Of a stretch of DNA of 64,000 bases, positions 8,568-16,661 are shown in pieces. The DNA is from CAZHUM01 sp046484045. GTDB taxonomy: Archaea > Thermoplasmatota > Thermoplasmata > Halarchaeoplasmatales > Halarchaeoplasmataceae. Each line of letters starts with the position of its first letter. The first letter of the stretch is position 1. Below the pieces are notes generated by a model that was not told where the DNA came from, ran no database searches, and worked only from the letters and a program-made list of their open reading frames with translations. The stretch spans positions 1-64,000 of the forward strand of contig JAWOBZ010000080.1 of NCBI GenBank assembly GCA_046484045.1, in the 5' to 3' direction. The translations under genes and the position numbers were made by a program.

Positions 8568-11381
8568 GTGGGAGCTTTTGACCTTTTATCGGATGATATC
8601 AGGAACGTATTGGCAGATCTGGGTATAGAGGAGGAGACCAGACCCCAGGAGAACGCTATACCACCTATTTTAGAAAAGAAGAATACATTGGTCATCGCAC
8701 CTACCGGTATCGGTAAAACCGAGGCGGCCGTGCTCCCTATACTTGACAACGTTTTGAATGATAAAGGTGATGGAGGAGAGGGTAAAGGGGTAGATGAGGG
8801 TAAGGAGGAAAGGGGGAAGGGTTTCAAGGTACTGTATATCACCCCCCTGAAAGCCCTGAACAGGGACATGGTCCAGAGGATGAGCGAGTTCGCAGAGAGG
8901 CTGGATTTCAGGGTGGGGGTCAGGCACGGTGATACCAGCAGGCGTGAGAGAAGAAAGCAGTCGCTCGATCCGCCTGAGTTTTTGATCACGACTCCGGAGA
9001 CTCTGCAGATCATGTTCACCGGCAGCAGACTTCGCAAGGGGCTGGAGAGGGTTGAATACGTCGTCGTTGACGAGCTCAATGAGTTAGCGGTGGACGAGAG
9101 AGGGTCTCAGCTTTCTCTAGCTCTAGAGAGATTGTGTATTCTCACGGGAAGGGAGTTCCAGAGGGTGGGTCTGTCCGCTACCGTGGGCAGTCCAGAGAAG
9201 GTGCTGGATTTTCTTACGGGGCAGGGGAGGGACGGGGAGATAGTGAAGACCGAAGTGGAGAAGACCAGCTGGATGCACGTGGAATATCCCAAGGAGAAGA
9301 AGAAAAAAGACAAAGGGCTGGCGGATAAGATGCGGTGCGATGTGCGGAAGGCCACCGATGTTAGGCGCTGTCGGGAGTTGATAGATGAACACGATTCCAC
9401 GTTGTTTTTCGTGAATACCAGGGATTCAGCCGAGATACTCGCTTCGTGCTTTAACCTGTGGGACGAGGGGTATAATATCGGGGTGCATCACGGTTCCCTC
9501 TCCAAGGAATCCAGGATCGAAGTGGAGAACAGATTCCGGGAGGGGAGATTGAAGGCGCTGATATGCACGTCTTCCATGGAATTGGGTATCGATCTGGGGA
9601 ACACTGATTTTGTTCTCCAGTATCAATCGCCGAGGCAGGTGACCCGGTGGGTGCAGAGGCTGGGCAGGTCGGGTCACGAAGTGGGAGGCCGGTCCGAGGG
9701 GACCGTGATATCAACGAACATGGACGATATCGCCGAGGGTGCGGTGATCGCCAAGAGGGCGCTCGAGGGTGAGCTGGAGGAGACCGATATCCCCGAGAAA
9801 CCCATAAGTGTGTTGGCGAACCAGATAATCTCTACGGTTCACTCGGAGAAAAGGGTGGATATCGGTAAGTTCTATGATACTGCGAAGAGGGCTTACCCTT
9901 TCAGGGAGATGGAGCGGTGGGAGTTCGACGAGTTGATAGAGCAGCTGGCGGAGATAAGGGTGATCTGGAAGGACGATGACACGGACGAGATCGGTAAGCG
10001 CAGGTCCTCGCTGAAGTACTTTTACGATAATATCTCCATGATACCCGACGAGAAGACGTTCCTGATGAAGAACATGGCCAGCGGAGGGATAATCGGGACG
10101 CTGGACGAGAGTTTCGTTGCCAATCAAGTCGAGATCGGCGGGGTGGTTACCCTTCAGGGGAAGGCCTGGAGGATAATCGATATCGAGGACAACGTCGTGG
10201 TTTCCAATCCCGTGGGAGATATCGGTAAGATACCGGACTGGAGCGGAGAGGACATCCCCGTGCCCTTGGAGGTGGCTCAGGAGGTGGGGCGACTTAGGGA
10301 GAAGGGGAGTCTGGAGGGATGGGATGAAGAGATCATAGATGACCATACGAAGAAAAGGTTCAAAGAGTATATGGATAAACAAGATGAATTTCTGATGCCC
10401 ACGGCGGAAAGGATCGTTATCGAGTTCCACGATGATACCTGTGTGATCAACTCGTGCTTCGGCAGCAAGGTGAACGAGACCCTGGGTCGACTGGTAGCGG
10501 CGCTTCTATCTACAAGGATCGGGGAATCCGTGGGTCTGCAGACCGACCCATACCGCATAATGATGAAGATCTCTCGGAGGGTGAGGCCCGAGATGGTCAG
10601 AGAGGTCCTGTTCGATACGGACCCAGAGCATGTGAAAGACTTGTTGAAGAAGGCCATGGGGAACTCGTCTTTTTTTAGATGGCGTTTCCTGCATGTAGCT
10701 AAAAAATTCGGAGCGGTTAAGAAGGACGTTGACTACAGACATATAAATCTGGATAGACTGATAGAGACCTTCGAGGGGAGTTCGCTTTATCGAGAGGCGG
10801 TGGATAAGACGCTGAGAGATAACATGGATCTAGGAGGGGCAAAGAGGGTGTTGGAAGGGGTCCACACGGGTGAGATCGATATCGAGGTTCAGCATGGTAT
10901 ATCCCCCATAGGTGAAGCGGGTTTGGAAAAACACAAGGAGTTCTTGAGCCCGGACAGGGTGAGCCACGCGGTGCTGATGTCGTTCAAAGATAGGCTGGAG
11001 TCCGAGAAATTGATCATGAAGTGTTTGAAGTGCGGGACCCGGAGAAGGAAGCGGGTGAGAGACGTAGATAAGCCTTCCTGCCCCATGTGCGGGTCGGCCA
11101 TGGTGGCTCCGCTGAGACCTTATCAGGACGAGAAGATAGTGGATAAAAAGGGTGAGAAATTAAGCTGTGAAGAGAAGAAGAAATTGAAGGAATACTATAA
11201 ACTAGCGGATCTGGCTAGGGTCTACAAGCACAGGGCGGTTTTGGCATTGGCCGCTCGGGGGGTTGGACATCAGAAAGCCGGCAGGATACTCGGGGATTAT
11301 TACCGGGAAGAAGATGACTTCCTCAGAGCACTGCTTAGGGCGGAGATACTGTACGCTAGGACGAAACGATTCTGGGATTGA
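8568..11381 (+). CDS. lhr: Lhr-family superfamily 2 helicase
   Basis: 937 residues, GTG start preceded by GAAGGGGAT. Helicase motifs: motif I APTGIGKT (44-51), motif II DELN (168-171), SAT-type motif III LSATVG, and the C-terminal RecA domain with TSSMELGIDLG and QRLGRSGH. Motif II in Lhr proteins is usually DEIH or DEVH; the His-to-Asn change here is unusual. After the winged-helix and Lhr-core regions a C-terminal CxxC...CxxC (about 824-850) may bind zinc. Lhr unwinds or anneals DNA/RNA hybrids in repair and recombination. It probably forms a transcription unit with lonB. A charged low-complexity insert follows motif I (about 63-85). Confidence 0.93.
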   Translation: MGAFDLLSDDIRNVLADLGIEEETRPQENAIPPILEKKNTLVIAPTGIGKTEAAVLPILDNVLNDKGDGGEGKGVDEGKEERGKGFKVLYITPLKALNRDMVQRMSEFAERLDFRVGVRHGDTSRRERRKQSLDPPEFLITTPETLQIMFTGSRLRKGLERVEYVVVDELNELAVDERGSQLSLALERLCILTGREFQRVGLSATVGSPEKVLDFLTGQGRDGEIVKTEVEKTSWMHVEYPKEKKKKDKGLADKMRCDVRKATDVRRCRELIDEHDSTLFFVNTRDSAEILASCFNLWDEGYNIGVHHGSLSKESRIEVENRFREGRLKALICTSSMELGIDLGNTDFVLQYQSPRQVTRWVQRLGRSGHEVGGRSEGTVISTNMDDIAEGAVIAKRALEGELEETDIPEKPISVLANQIISTVHSEKRVDIGKFYDTAKRAYPFREMERWEFDELIEQLAEIRVIWKDDDTDEIGKRRSSLKYFYDNISMIPDEKTFLMKNMASGGIIGTLDESFVANQVEIGGVVTLQGKAWRIIDIEDNVVVSNPVGDIGKIPDWSGEDIPVPLEVAQEVGRLREKGSLEGWDEEIIDDHTKKRFKEYMDKQDEFLMPTAERIVIEFHDDTCVINSCFGSKVNETLGRLVAALLSTRIGESVGLQTDPYRIMMKISRRVRPEMVREVLFDTDPEHVKDLLKKAMGNSSFFRWRFLHVAKKFGAVKKDVDYRHINLDRLIETFEGSSLYREAVDKTLRDNMDLGGAKRVLEGVHTGEIDIEVQHGISPIGEAGLEKHKEFLSPDRVSHAVLMSFKDRLESEKLIMKCLKCGTRRRKRVRDVDKPSCPMCGSAMVAPLRPYQDEKIVDKKGEKLSCEEKKKLKEYYKLADLARVYKHRAVLALAARGVGHQKAGRILGDYYREEDDFLRALLRAEILYARTKRFWD

Positions 11382-11388
11382 GTGTGAT

Positions 11389-12675
11389 TCATTTCTTTTT
11401 ACCTGCACCTTCTGTGATGAAGTAGATTATCACCGCTGCGGAGATGGCGATAACGGCTATGATACCTATGATATACATCGTGTTGTCGCTGGAGCTGCCG
11501 TTGTTTTCCTCACGTTCCTCACCGAATGCGTACAGCTTGCCGTCGTTTGAGCCGATGTAGACCGTCCCGTCTGAGCCGATGGCGGGTGAGGAATTGATCA
11601 TGTCTCCGGTTTTATAGGTCCATCTCTCGTTGCCTTCTTTGTCCAAGCTATAAACTACTCCATTTGCATCACCAAAATAGAGGTTCCCATTTTTATCAAG
11701 CGCTGGGGATGAGGAGATGTAACTATCAACGGTAAAATTCCATTTAGTCTCTCCGTTCGGATTCAATGCATAGATTTCTCCACCGAGTTCAGTAACATAT
11801 ATTGTTTCATCCCGGCCTATAGCTGGAGACGCGATGATTCCAGAAGATGTGGATTTTACCCACTTTTCCTCTCCATCTTGGTCAAGAGCTAACAAGCGGT
11901 CTATGGTCCCAACATATATCGTTCCGTCTTCAGCAATGGACGGGGCGGAAAGTACTTGGTCAGCAGTCCTGTAAAACCACCTTTGATTACCCACATGGTC
12001 CAAAGAATACACATAATTATCAAAGGAGCCAAAGTAAATATTTCCTTCATCATCTATAGCTGGAGCTGTTCTGACATCCCCGCTTCCTGTCTCCGTTTCG
12101 GAATAACCTATAGTCTTGAAATTCCATTTTTCACTGCCGTCGGGGTGGAGAGCGTACAATCTATCGCTGTTGCTGCCGAAGTAAACATTGTTATCCCCAT
12201 CGAGGGAAGGGGGAGATCTAATGGCCCCACCAGCGGAATACTTCCATCGAACGGTTTTACTAGGTGTAAGAGAATAGAACTCGTTGTCGTCCGTTCCAAC
12301 GTATATATTACCGTTTTCATCAACACATGGGGTGCAGTAAACACCTCTCTCAGTTGTAAATTTCCACTTAAATTGACCGTTTTTATTTACGTTGTACAGT
12401 TCACCTCTCTTTTCTGATGGATAACCTTGTTTTTTTACTGAATTGATGAAGTAGATGTTTTCATTTGGACCGATTATTGGAGATGTGACATTTTCACCTG
12501 CATCGTAGACCCACTTAAGCTGGCCATCTACGTGAGAAGTGTCCTCAGGACTTCTGCCGGTGTTCTTGTTATCGTGACTGTAACTACTCCAGGGGAGCGC
12601 TGCGAGGGGGGAACTCGATAGTAATATTATTATAACGCACGTCAAACTGAAAATCATAACCCATCTTTTTTTCAT
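11389..12675 (-). CDS. Secreted/anchored PQQ-type beta-propeller protein
   Basis: 428 residues. A basic start and hydrophobic segment (about 5-27) form a signal peptide. About eight repeats follow, of the type SPAIGxDGTIYVGSxDGxLYALDxxGxxKW, the classic PQQ-like (BamB-like) propeller blade. A single C-terminal TM helix (about 398-420) followed by basic residues anchors the protein, so the propeller should face outside. Base use in the middle of the gene is more AT-rich than in its neighbours. Propellers of this type act as interaction platforms or enzymes in bacteria; a role here is not predictable. The gene converges on lhr with a 7-bp gap. Confidence 0.8.
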   Translation of the reverse strand: MKKRWVMIFSLTCVIIILLSSSPLAALPWSSYSHDNKNTGRSPEDTSHVDGQLKWVYDAGENVTSPIIGPNENIYFINSVKKQGYPSEKRGELYNVNKNGQFKWKFTTERGVYCTPCVDENGNIYVGTDDNEFYSLTPSKTVRWKYSAGGAIRSPPSLDGDNNVYFGSNSDRLYALHPDGSEKWNFKTIGYSETETGSGDVRTAPAIDDEGNIYFGSFDNYVYSLDHVGNQRWFYRTADQVLSAPSIAEDGTIYVGTIDRLLALDQDGEEKWVKSTSSGIIASPAIGRDETIYVTELGGEIYALNPNGETKWNFTVDSYISSSPALDKNGNLYFGDANGVVYSLDKEGNERWTYKTGDMINSSPAIGSDGTVYIGSNDGKLYAFGEEREENNGSSSDNTMYIIGIIAVIAISAAVIIYFITEGAGKKK

Positions 12676-12832
12676 CGTTATTCTCCTTGTTTTCTTGTGT
12701 TACTAGTTCAATGAAAGAGGGTGTTATTTTTATTTTGTGCAATTTTTATTTTGTGCAGTCTTCAATCCAAAAGGTATACGCTGACGACCCTGGAATTTTC
12801 TTTTATATTGACTCCCCTTTCGTTCACATAAA
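12676..12832. other. Intergenic region upstream of the propeller gene
   Basis: Holds the promoter of the minus-strand propeller gene and a direct repeat TTTTATTTTGTGCA (two copies near 12728-12758). A + strand TATA-like TTTTATATTG lies at 12801-12810. No coding potential is seen. Confidence 0.4.
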
Positions 12833-12932
12833 GCAGACATGAGATGTTGTCGCTCTCCGCCCCCTCAACTTATTATCGGAAGACATCATGCCACCGGCAT
12901 AAAATCACGAGGGGTGCCTTATGTATTTTTTC
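12833..12932 (+). ncRNA. Candidate structured small RNA
   Basis: An approximately 100-nt unit with its own promoter: TTTTATATTG at 12801-12810 puts transcription start near 12833. Pairings: CCCCTC at 12861-12866 with GAGGGG at 12909-12914 close a domain that contains a perfect hairpin ATGCC-ACC-GGCAT (12888-12900). A 5' hairpin GACA...TGTC (12837-12852) precedes it. A run of six T at 12926-12931 could terminate the RNA. The next gene has its own TATA box at about 12972. I do not recognise a known RNA family, and there are no obvious C/D boxes. A 36-codon ORF from the ATG at 12839 also fits a leaderless start, so a microprotein is an alternative. Confidence 0.4.
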
Positions 12933-12969
12933 ATATCGAGTCCCGATAACCATTCGAAAATTGTACCAA

Positions 12970-12981
12970 AGTATATATATC
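12970..12981 (+). promoter_or_regulatory. TATA box of the coiled-coil protein gene
   Basis: AGTATATATATC lies about 70 nt before the ATG at 13044, which gives a leader of roughly 40 nt with a GAGG Shine-Dalgarno-like word at 13032. Confidence 0.5.
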
Positions 12982-13043
12982 TAAAATATGTGGTAATGAT
13001 AACATGTCTTCTATACCATTATTAATACTATGAGGTTTGTTAT

Positions 13044-15974
13044 ATGGAAGGTTATATTGAAGGTAAAATTATCGAACGGAACAACGATGGGATCAAAGAA
13101 CTTATGTCCGTGCCCTCCGTGGGTTACTTGACGGCGTGCACCCTTTTCGATAACGGATATGAGGATATCTCTCAACTGGAAGATATATCCGCTGAAGAAC
13201 TCGAGTCCATACCGGCCATCGGAAGTGCGTTGGCACAGAGGATTTATCAGGATCTTGATAGTGGTAACTTTGGATCGGAGGGATTTATCAAGGAGATAAA
13301 GTGCCCCGAGTGCAAGAACATAATAGATTCATCCAGAGAGGCTTGTTACGAGTGTGGAAAAGCCTTCACATTCGACGATACTGGCATCATACTGCCCGAA
13401 GGTGAGATAATAAACAAGCCCATGGAAAAATTGTGCGAGTTGGACAAGAAGGTAATGAACGGCGAGGATGACGAAAAAGTGTGGTATGCCAAGGCTGCGA
13501 TCTACGAGAGCATGGACTCTTTCGATGCGGCTTACGAGGCATACGACAAGGTGATAGAATTCGATCCTCTTTACGACCAGATCTGGAACGCCAAGGCGAG
13601 ATTAGCGACTAAACTGGGACTTTTCGATGAAGCCGCAAGGGCTTACAAGATAGCTGTCGATTTCCGCTCCGAAGGATTATCCCATCAAGCCGTGGAGGCG
13701 GGTCTTGAAACCGAGGGAGATGAGCGGGTAGAAGAAAAAGTACAACCCAAAAAAGAGCACGATATAGATGTTAAAAAGGTAGAGGAAGAGATAAGCGATG
13801 CAAGGAAAATAGTTACCGAGTTCGATAAGGACACCGTGGGCCTGGAGTCTTTACAAGATGAGCTGGACGAGGCGGTAAAATCCAGGAACAAGGATGATAG
13901 AAAGAATGCCATCGATAAAGCACAATCCGTTGTTAACAAGGGCATCATCTTGAAGGAACTCAAAAAGATACTGGAGGACATCGATACAAAATTGTCTGTC
14001 ATGGGGGAAGGTCAGGATATCGAAGTATATGAAGACCAGTACCATAAGATACGTTCCTTCGCTGAGGACGGTAAACTCAAGAAATCACTGAGCTACGCAG
14101 AGATACTGATAGAAAAATTGGAGAAGATACCTTCCGATAAAAAACTGGAGATGAAACAGAGGTTCGATAAAAAATTCGAAGTCGCCAAGGAAAAGCTCGG
14201 CGAAGCGAGAGAAACGAAGATAGATATCGAGAACATAAAGGATCTGATAAAAGATGCCAGCGATTTGGCTAAAGATGGAAAATACGAGGAAGGCATAGCC
14301 CTGACAGAAAGGGCTGAAGAGAAATTATCCGCCGTCCTCAACATAGGTAATAAACTGTTTGATATCAAAGAACTCTTTGTTGAGATGAAAGACCGGGGGA
14401 TGGACTACTCGGGATACAAAGACGATATCCTTTCTGTGAAGGGTATGGCGGAGGACGGAAAATACGAAGAGGCCGAGGGGGTGATCGGTGAAGCCGTGTA
14501 TATGTTGGAAAAAGAACTAGAGTTAGCTCCAATGGAGGTAGAAGAGTCCACGGAAGAAATAATCACCGGGAAAACCCAGGTCATCGTTGACGATTTTGAG
14601 GTGGAATCGGAGGAAGAGCCATTAGATGTGTCAGGGGATGATTCCGAGGAAGAGCCCGAGGACGGGTTTGAAGATGAGTTCATGTCCAGATACGAGAATA
14701 TGAAAGAGTCGTACAACGAGATAAAGGATTCAAAGATCGACATCAGACCCCTTAAAAAGGATATCAAAGAGGTCATCCAAGAAAAGAAGGATAAGAATTA
14801 CCGGATCGGTTTGGAAAAGATAGGAACCATAGAAAAGGAGATAGATACCGTCAAAGAAGTGAATCGATTGTTACTGAGCTGTGCAAAAACCGTCAACGAT
14901 ATCAAGGAGGAAGGGAATGAATACAGGGAGTACGTCGGTGAATTGAAGGAGATCATGAAGCAGGGCTCTGAAGGTGATTATGAAGAGATCAAAGACAGAC
15001 TAGAATCTTTGCGGGAAGAGGTCGAAGACATTATGGGGGAAGTCGATGAAGAAATAGAATCGGAAGAAGAACTAGACGAGGTAACAGAGGAAGAAGATTT
15101 AGAGTATGAAGAAGAGGTGAAATTAGAGATAGAAGAAATCGAAGAAGGGGTGGTGGAAGAGAAAGAAGAGCAGAAGGAAGAACCGGTGTCATCAGTGTCA
15201 GCAGTCGACGAAGAAGAGTACACCATGAAGGACGTGACTAGAAAAATCAAAAAGATCAAGAACCTGATCGTCACCGCCAGGAATCACGATATAGTGGTGG
15301 AGAAGGGGGGTAACATGATAAACCGAGCCATGCTGGAAGCGAAGAACGGTGATTTCTCACGATCGACCCGCATCCTGGACGAAGCTCGAGAATGGATCAG
15401 AGGTGAGATGGAGGCGGATATAAGGGATAAGATACGTACCATCGAAGAAAAGATCGAGCGTGGAGAGGAAGGTGAAAGCAGGGCTATGGCGAAATCCTTC
15501 CTGGAAGAAGCTAAAAAGGCAGATGAAGAAGGGGATCTGATCAAGGTGTTCAATCTCCTTGCCAAAGCAGATGTCAAGGCGGAGGAAGCAAAGAGTGAGG
15601 AAGAAAAACTTATGGATGAGATCAAAAGTATGCAGGACATGGTAGAACAAACAAGGAAGCTCGGGATAGAACTGGAAGACAGTGAAAATATGATCCAGAA
15701 AGCGTTGAACAAAGGGCAGGAAGGAGAGATAGAAGAGAGCTGGGAGTATCTAAAAGAGTCAAAAGTCTTGGCAGAAGAGATCATATCCGAGGACCTGGAT
15801 TCGATATTCAAGGAAGCTCAAAACGAGCTCAAGAAAGCCAAGATCAAAGGAAAAAATGTTTCGAAGGCCGTTTACCTGATTAAGAAGGCAAAGGAAGCCA
15901 GGAAAGAGGGTGATCTGGATGGATGTGTTACACATCTTAACGATTACGAAGAAGAGATGAAGGACTTGGAATAG
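13044..15974 (+). CDS. HhH / zinc ribbon / TPR / long coiled-coil protein
   Basis: 976 very acidic residues. The N-terminus has a helix-hairpin-helix pair (about 15-72; VPSVGYLTA... IPAIGSALAQ) as in Rad51/RadA N-termini. A zinc ribbon follows (C87, C90, C101, C104), then two TPR-like units (about 130-215). The remaining 750 residues are predicted helix with a repeating 70-80-residue pattern (E-rich, with DGKYEEA and KNGDFSRS turns). Acidic linkers lie at about 520-560 and 680-730. This architecture suggests a DNA- or chromatin-associated scaffold, by analogy with archaeal coiled-coil proteins that carry HhH and zinc domains. No enzyme domain is visible. The gene is followed closely by a methyltransferase gene. 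Confidence 0.7.
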   Translation: MEGYIEGKIIERNNDGIKELMSVPSVGYLTACTLFDNGYEDISQLEDISAEELESIPAIGSALAQRIYQDLDSGNFGSEGFIKEIKCPECKNIIDSSREACYECGKAFTFDDTGIILPEGEIINKPMEKLCELDKKVMNGEDDEKVWYAKAAIYESMDSFDAAYEAYDKVIEFDPLYDQIWNAKARLATKLGLFDEAARAYKIAVDFRSEGLSHQAVEAGLETEGDERVEEKVQPKKEHDIDVKKVEEEISDARKIVTEFDKDTVGLESLQDELDEAVKSRNKDDRKNAIDKAQSVVNKGIILKELKKILEDIDTKLSVMGEGQDIEVYEDQYHKIRSFAEDGKLKKSLSYAEILIEKLEKIPSDKKLEMKQRFDKKFEVAKEKLGEARETKIDIENIKDLIKDASDLAKDGKYEEGIALTERAEEKLSAVLNIGNKLFDIKELFVEMKDRGMDYSGYKDDILSVKGMAEDGKYEEAEGVIGEAVYMLEKELELAPMEVEESTEEIITGKTQVIVDDFEVESEEEPLDVSGDDSEEEPEDGFEDEFMSRYENMKESYNEIKDSKIDIRPLKKDIKEVIQEKKDKNYRIGLEKIGTIEKEIDTVKEVNRLLLSCAKTVNDIKEEGNEYREYVGELKEIMKQGSEGDYEEIKDRLESLREEVEDIMGEVDEEIESEEELDEVTEEEDLEYEEEVKLEIEEIEEGVVEEKEEQKEEPVSSVSAVDEEEYTMKDVTRKIKKIKNLIVTARNHDIVVEKGGNMINRAMLEAKNGDFSRSTRILDEAREWIRGEMEADIRDKIRTIEEKIERGEEGESRAMAKSFLEEAKKADEEGDLIKVFNLLAKADVKAEEAKSEEEKLMDEIKSMQDMVEQTRKLGIELEDSENMIQKALNKGQEGEIEESWEYLKESKVLAEEIISEDLDSIFKEAQNELKKAKIKGKNVSKAVYLIKKAKEARKEGDLDGCVTHLNDYEEEMKDLE

Positions 15975-15983
15975 GTGTGAGCT

Positions 15984-16580
15984 TTGGAGATCTCAGAGGA
16001 TATAACGATAAGGGATAGGGAAGGTGTTTATTCACCCGATGACGATACGTATATGCTTTTAGATCTGGTTCAGGTAGAACCAGATGAAGACGTGCTGGAG
16101 ATAGGCTGCGGAAGCGGTATAATATCGCTGCACTGTGCAGAAAAAGGTGCGTCGGTAACCGCATCCGACATCGATCCATCGGCGTTGGAGTTGACGATGG
16201 AAAATGCAGAACTCAACGGAATCGAACTGGAGGGTATCCTTCTAAGCGACCTTTTTGAAAATGTAGTGGGGACATGGGAGGTTATAGTCTTCAACCCACC
16301 GTACCTTCCTATCGATGATAGGATCAAGGCGGACAGGAGGTGGGATGGAGGTAAAGGGGGCGACGAGACCATACTGAGGTTTCTTAACGACGCTGCGGAT
16401 CACATACACCCAGATGGCAGGATATACTTCTGCTGTTCGGATATGAGTCCCTTGACGGAGATATACAAGACGATCGATGATCTCTACGAGATAATCGAAC
16501 AAAAAACCAAGGATTATAGATTCGAAACGCTTTACTGTTTCTCGCTGGCACCTGCCTTCGAGTACGTCGATATGTATTGA
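15984..16580 (+). CDS. HemK2/Mtq2-type protein-glutamine methyltransferase
   Basis: 198 residues, Rossmann-fold SAM-dependent methyltransferase. Motif I is EIGCGSG (about 39-45), SDIDP follows strand 2, and the catalytic N-PP-Y tetrad NPPY is at 104-107. The short length without an N-terminal bundle matches the archaeal/eukaryotic HemK2 (Mtq2) branch that methylates the GGQ glutamine of release factor aRF1. The start is TTG at 15984: the only upstream in-frame candidate (GTG at 15975) is followed at once by a stop. It lies 9 nt after the coiled-coil gene, so probably shares its transcript. Confidence 0.85.
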   Translation: MEISEDITIRDREGVYSPDDDTYMLLDLVQVEPDEDVLEIGCGSGIISLHCAEKGASVTASDIDPSALELTMENAELNGIELEGILLSDLFENVVGTWEVIVFNPPYLPIDDRIKADRRWDGGKGGDETILRFLNDAADHIHPDGRIYFCCSDMSPLTEIYKTIDDLYEIIEQKTKDYRFETLYCFSLAPAFEYVDMY

Positions 16581-16617
16581 AAGGAAAGATCGATTTTTCG
16601 GATTGAAGCCGAGGGAA

Positions 16618-16630
16618 AATAAATATATAT
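16618..16630 (+). promoter_or_regulatory. TATA box of the aldehyde oxidoreductase gene
   Basis: AAATAAATATATA, about 40 nt before ATG 16662. GGAAG at 16650-16654 is the likely Shine-Dalgarno element. Confidence 0.5.
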
Positions 16631-16661
16631 TCGGCCAAAATGAGTAGATTAAGGAAGTGTT

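Noticed and set aside
8138..9079. Long antisense frame of 313 codons on the minus strand
   Set aside because: It lies over the end of lonB and start of lhr, both strong genes, and its Ser/Leu-rich translation is typical of a shadow frame.
9711..10430. Antisense frame of 239 codons inside lhr
   Set aside because: Fully covered by the helicase core; no family signature or promoter.
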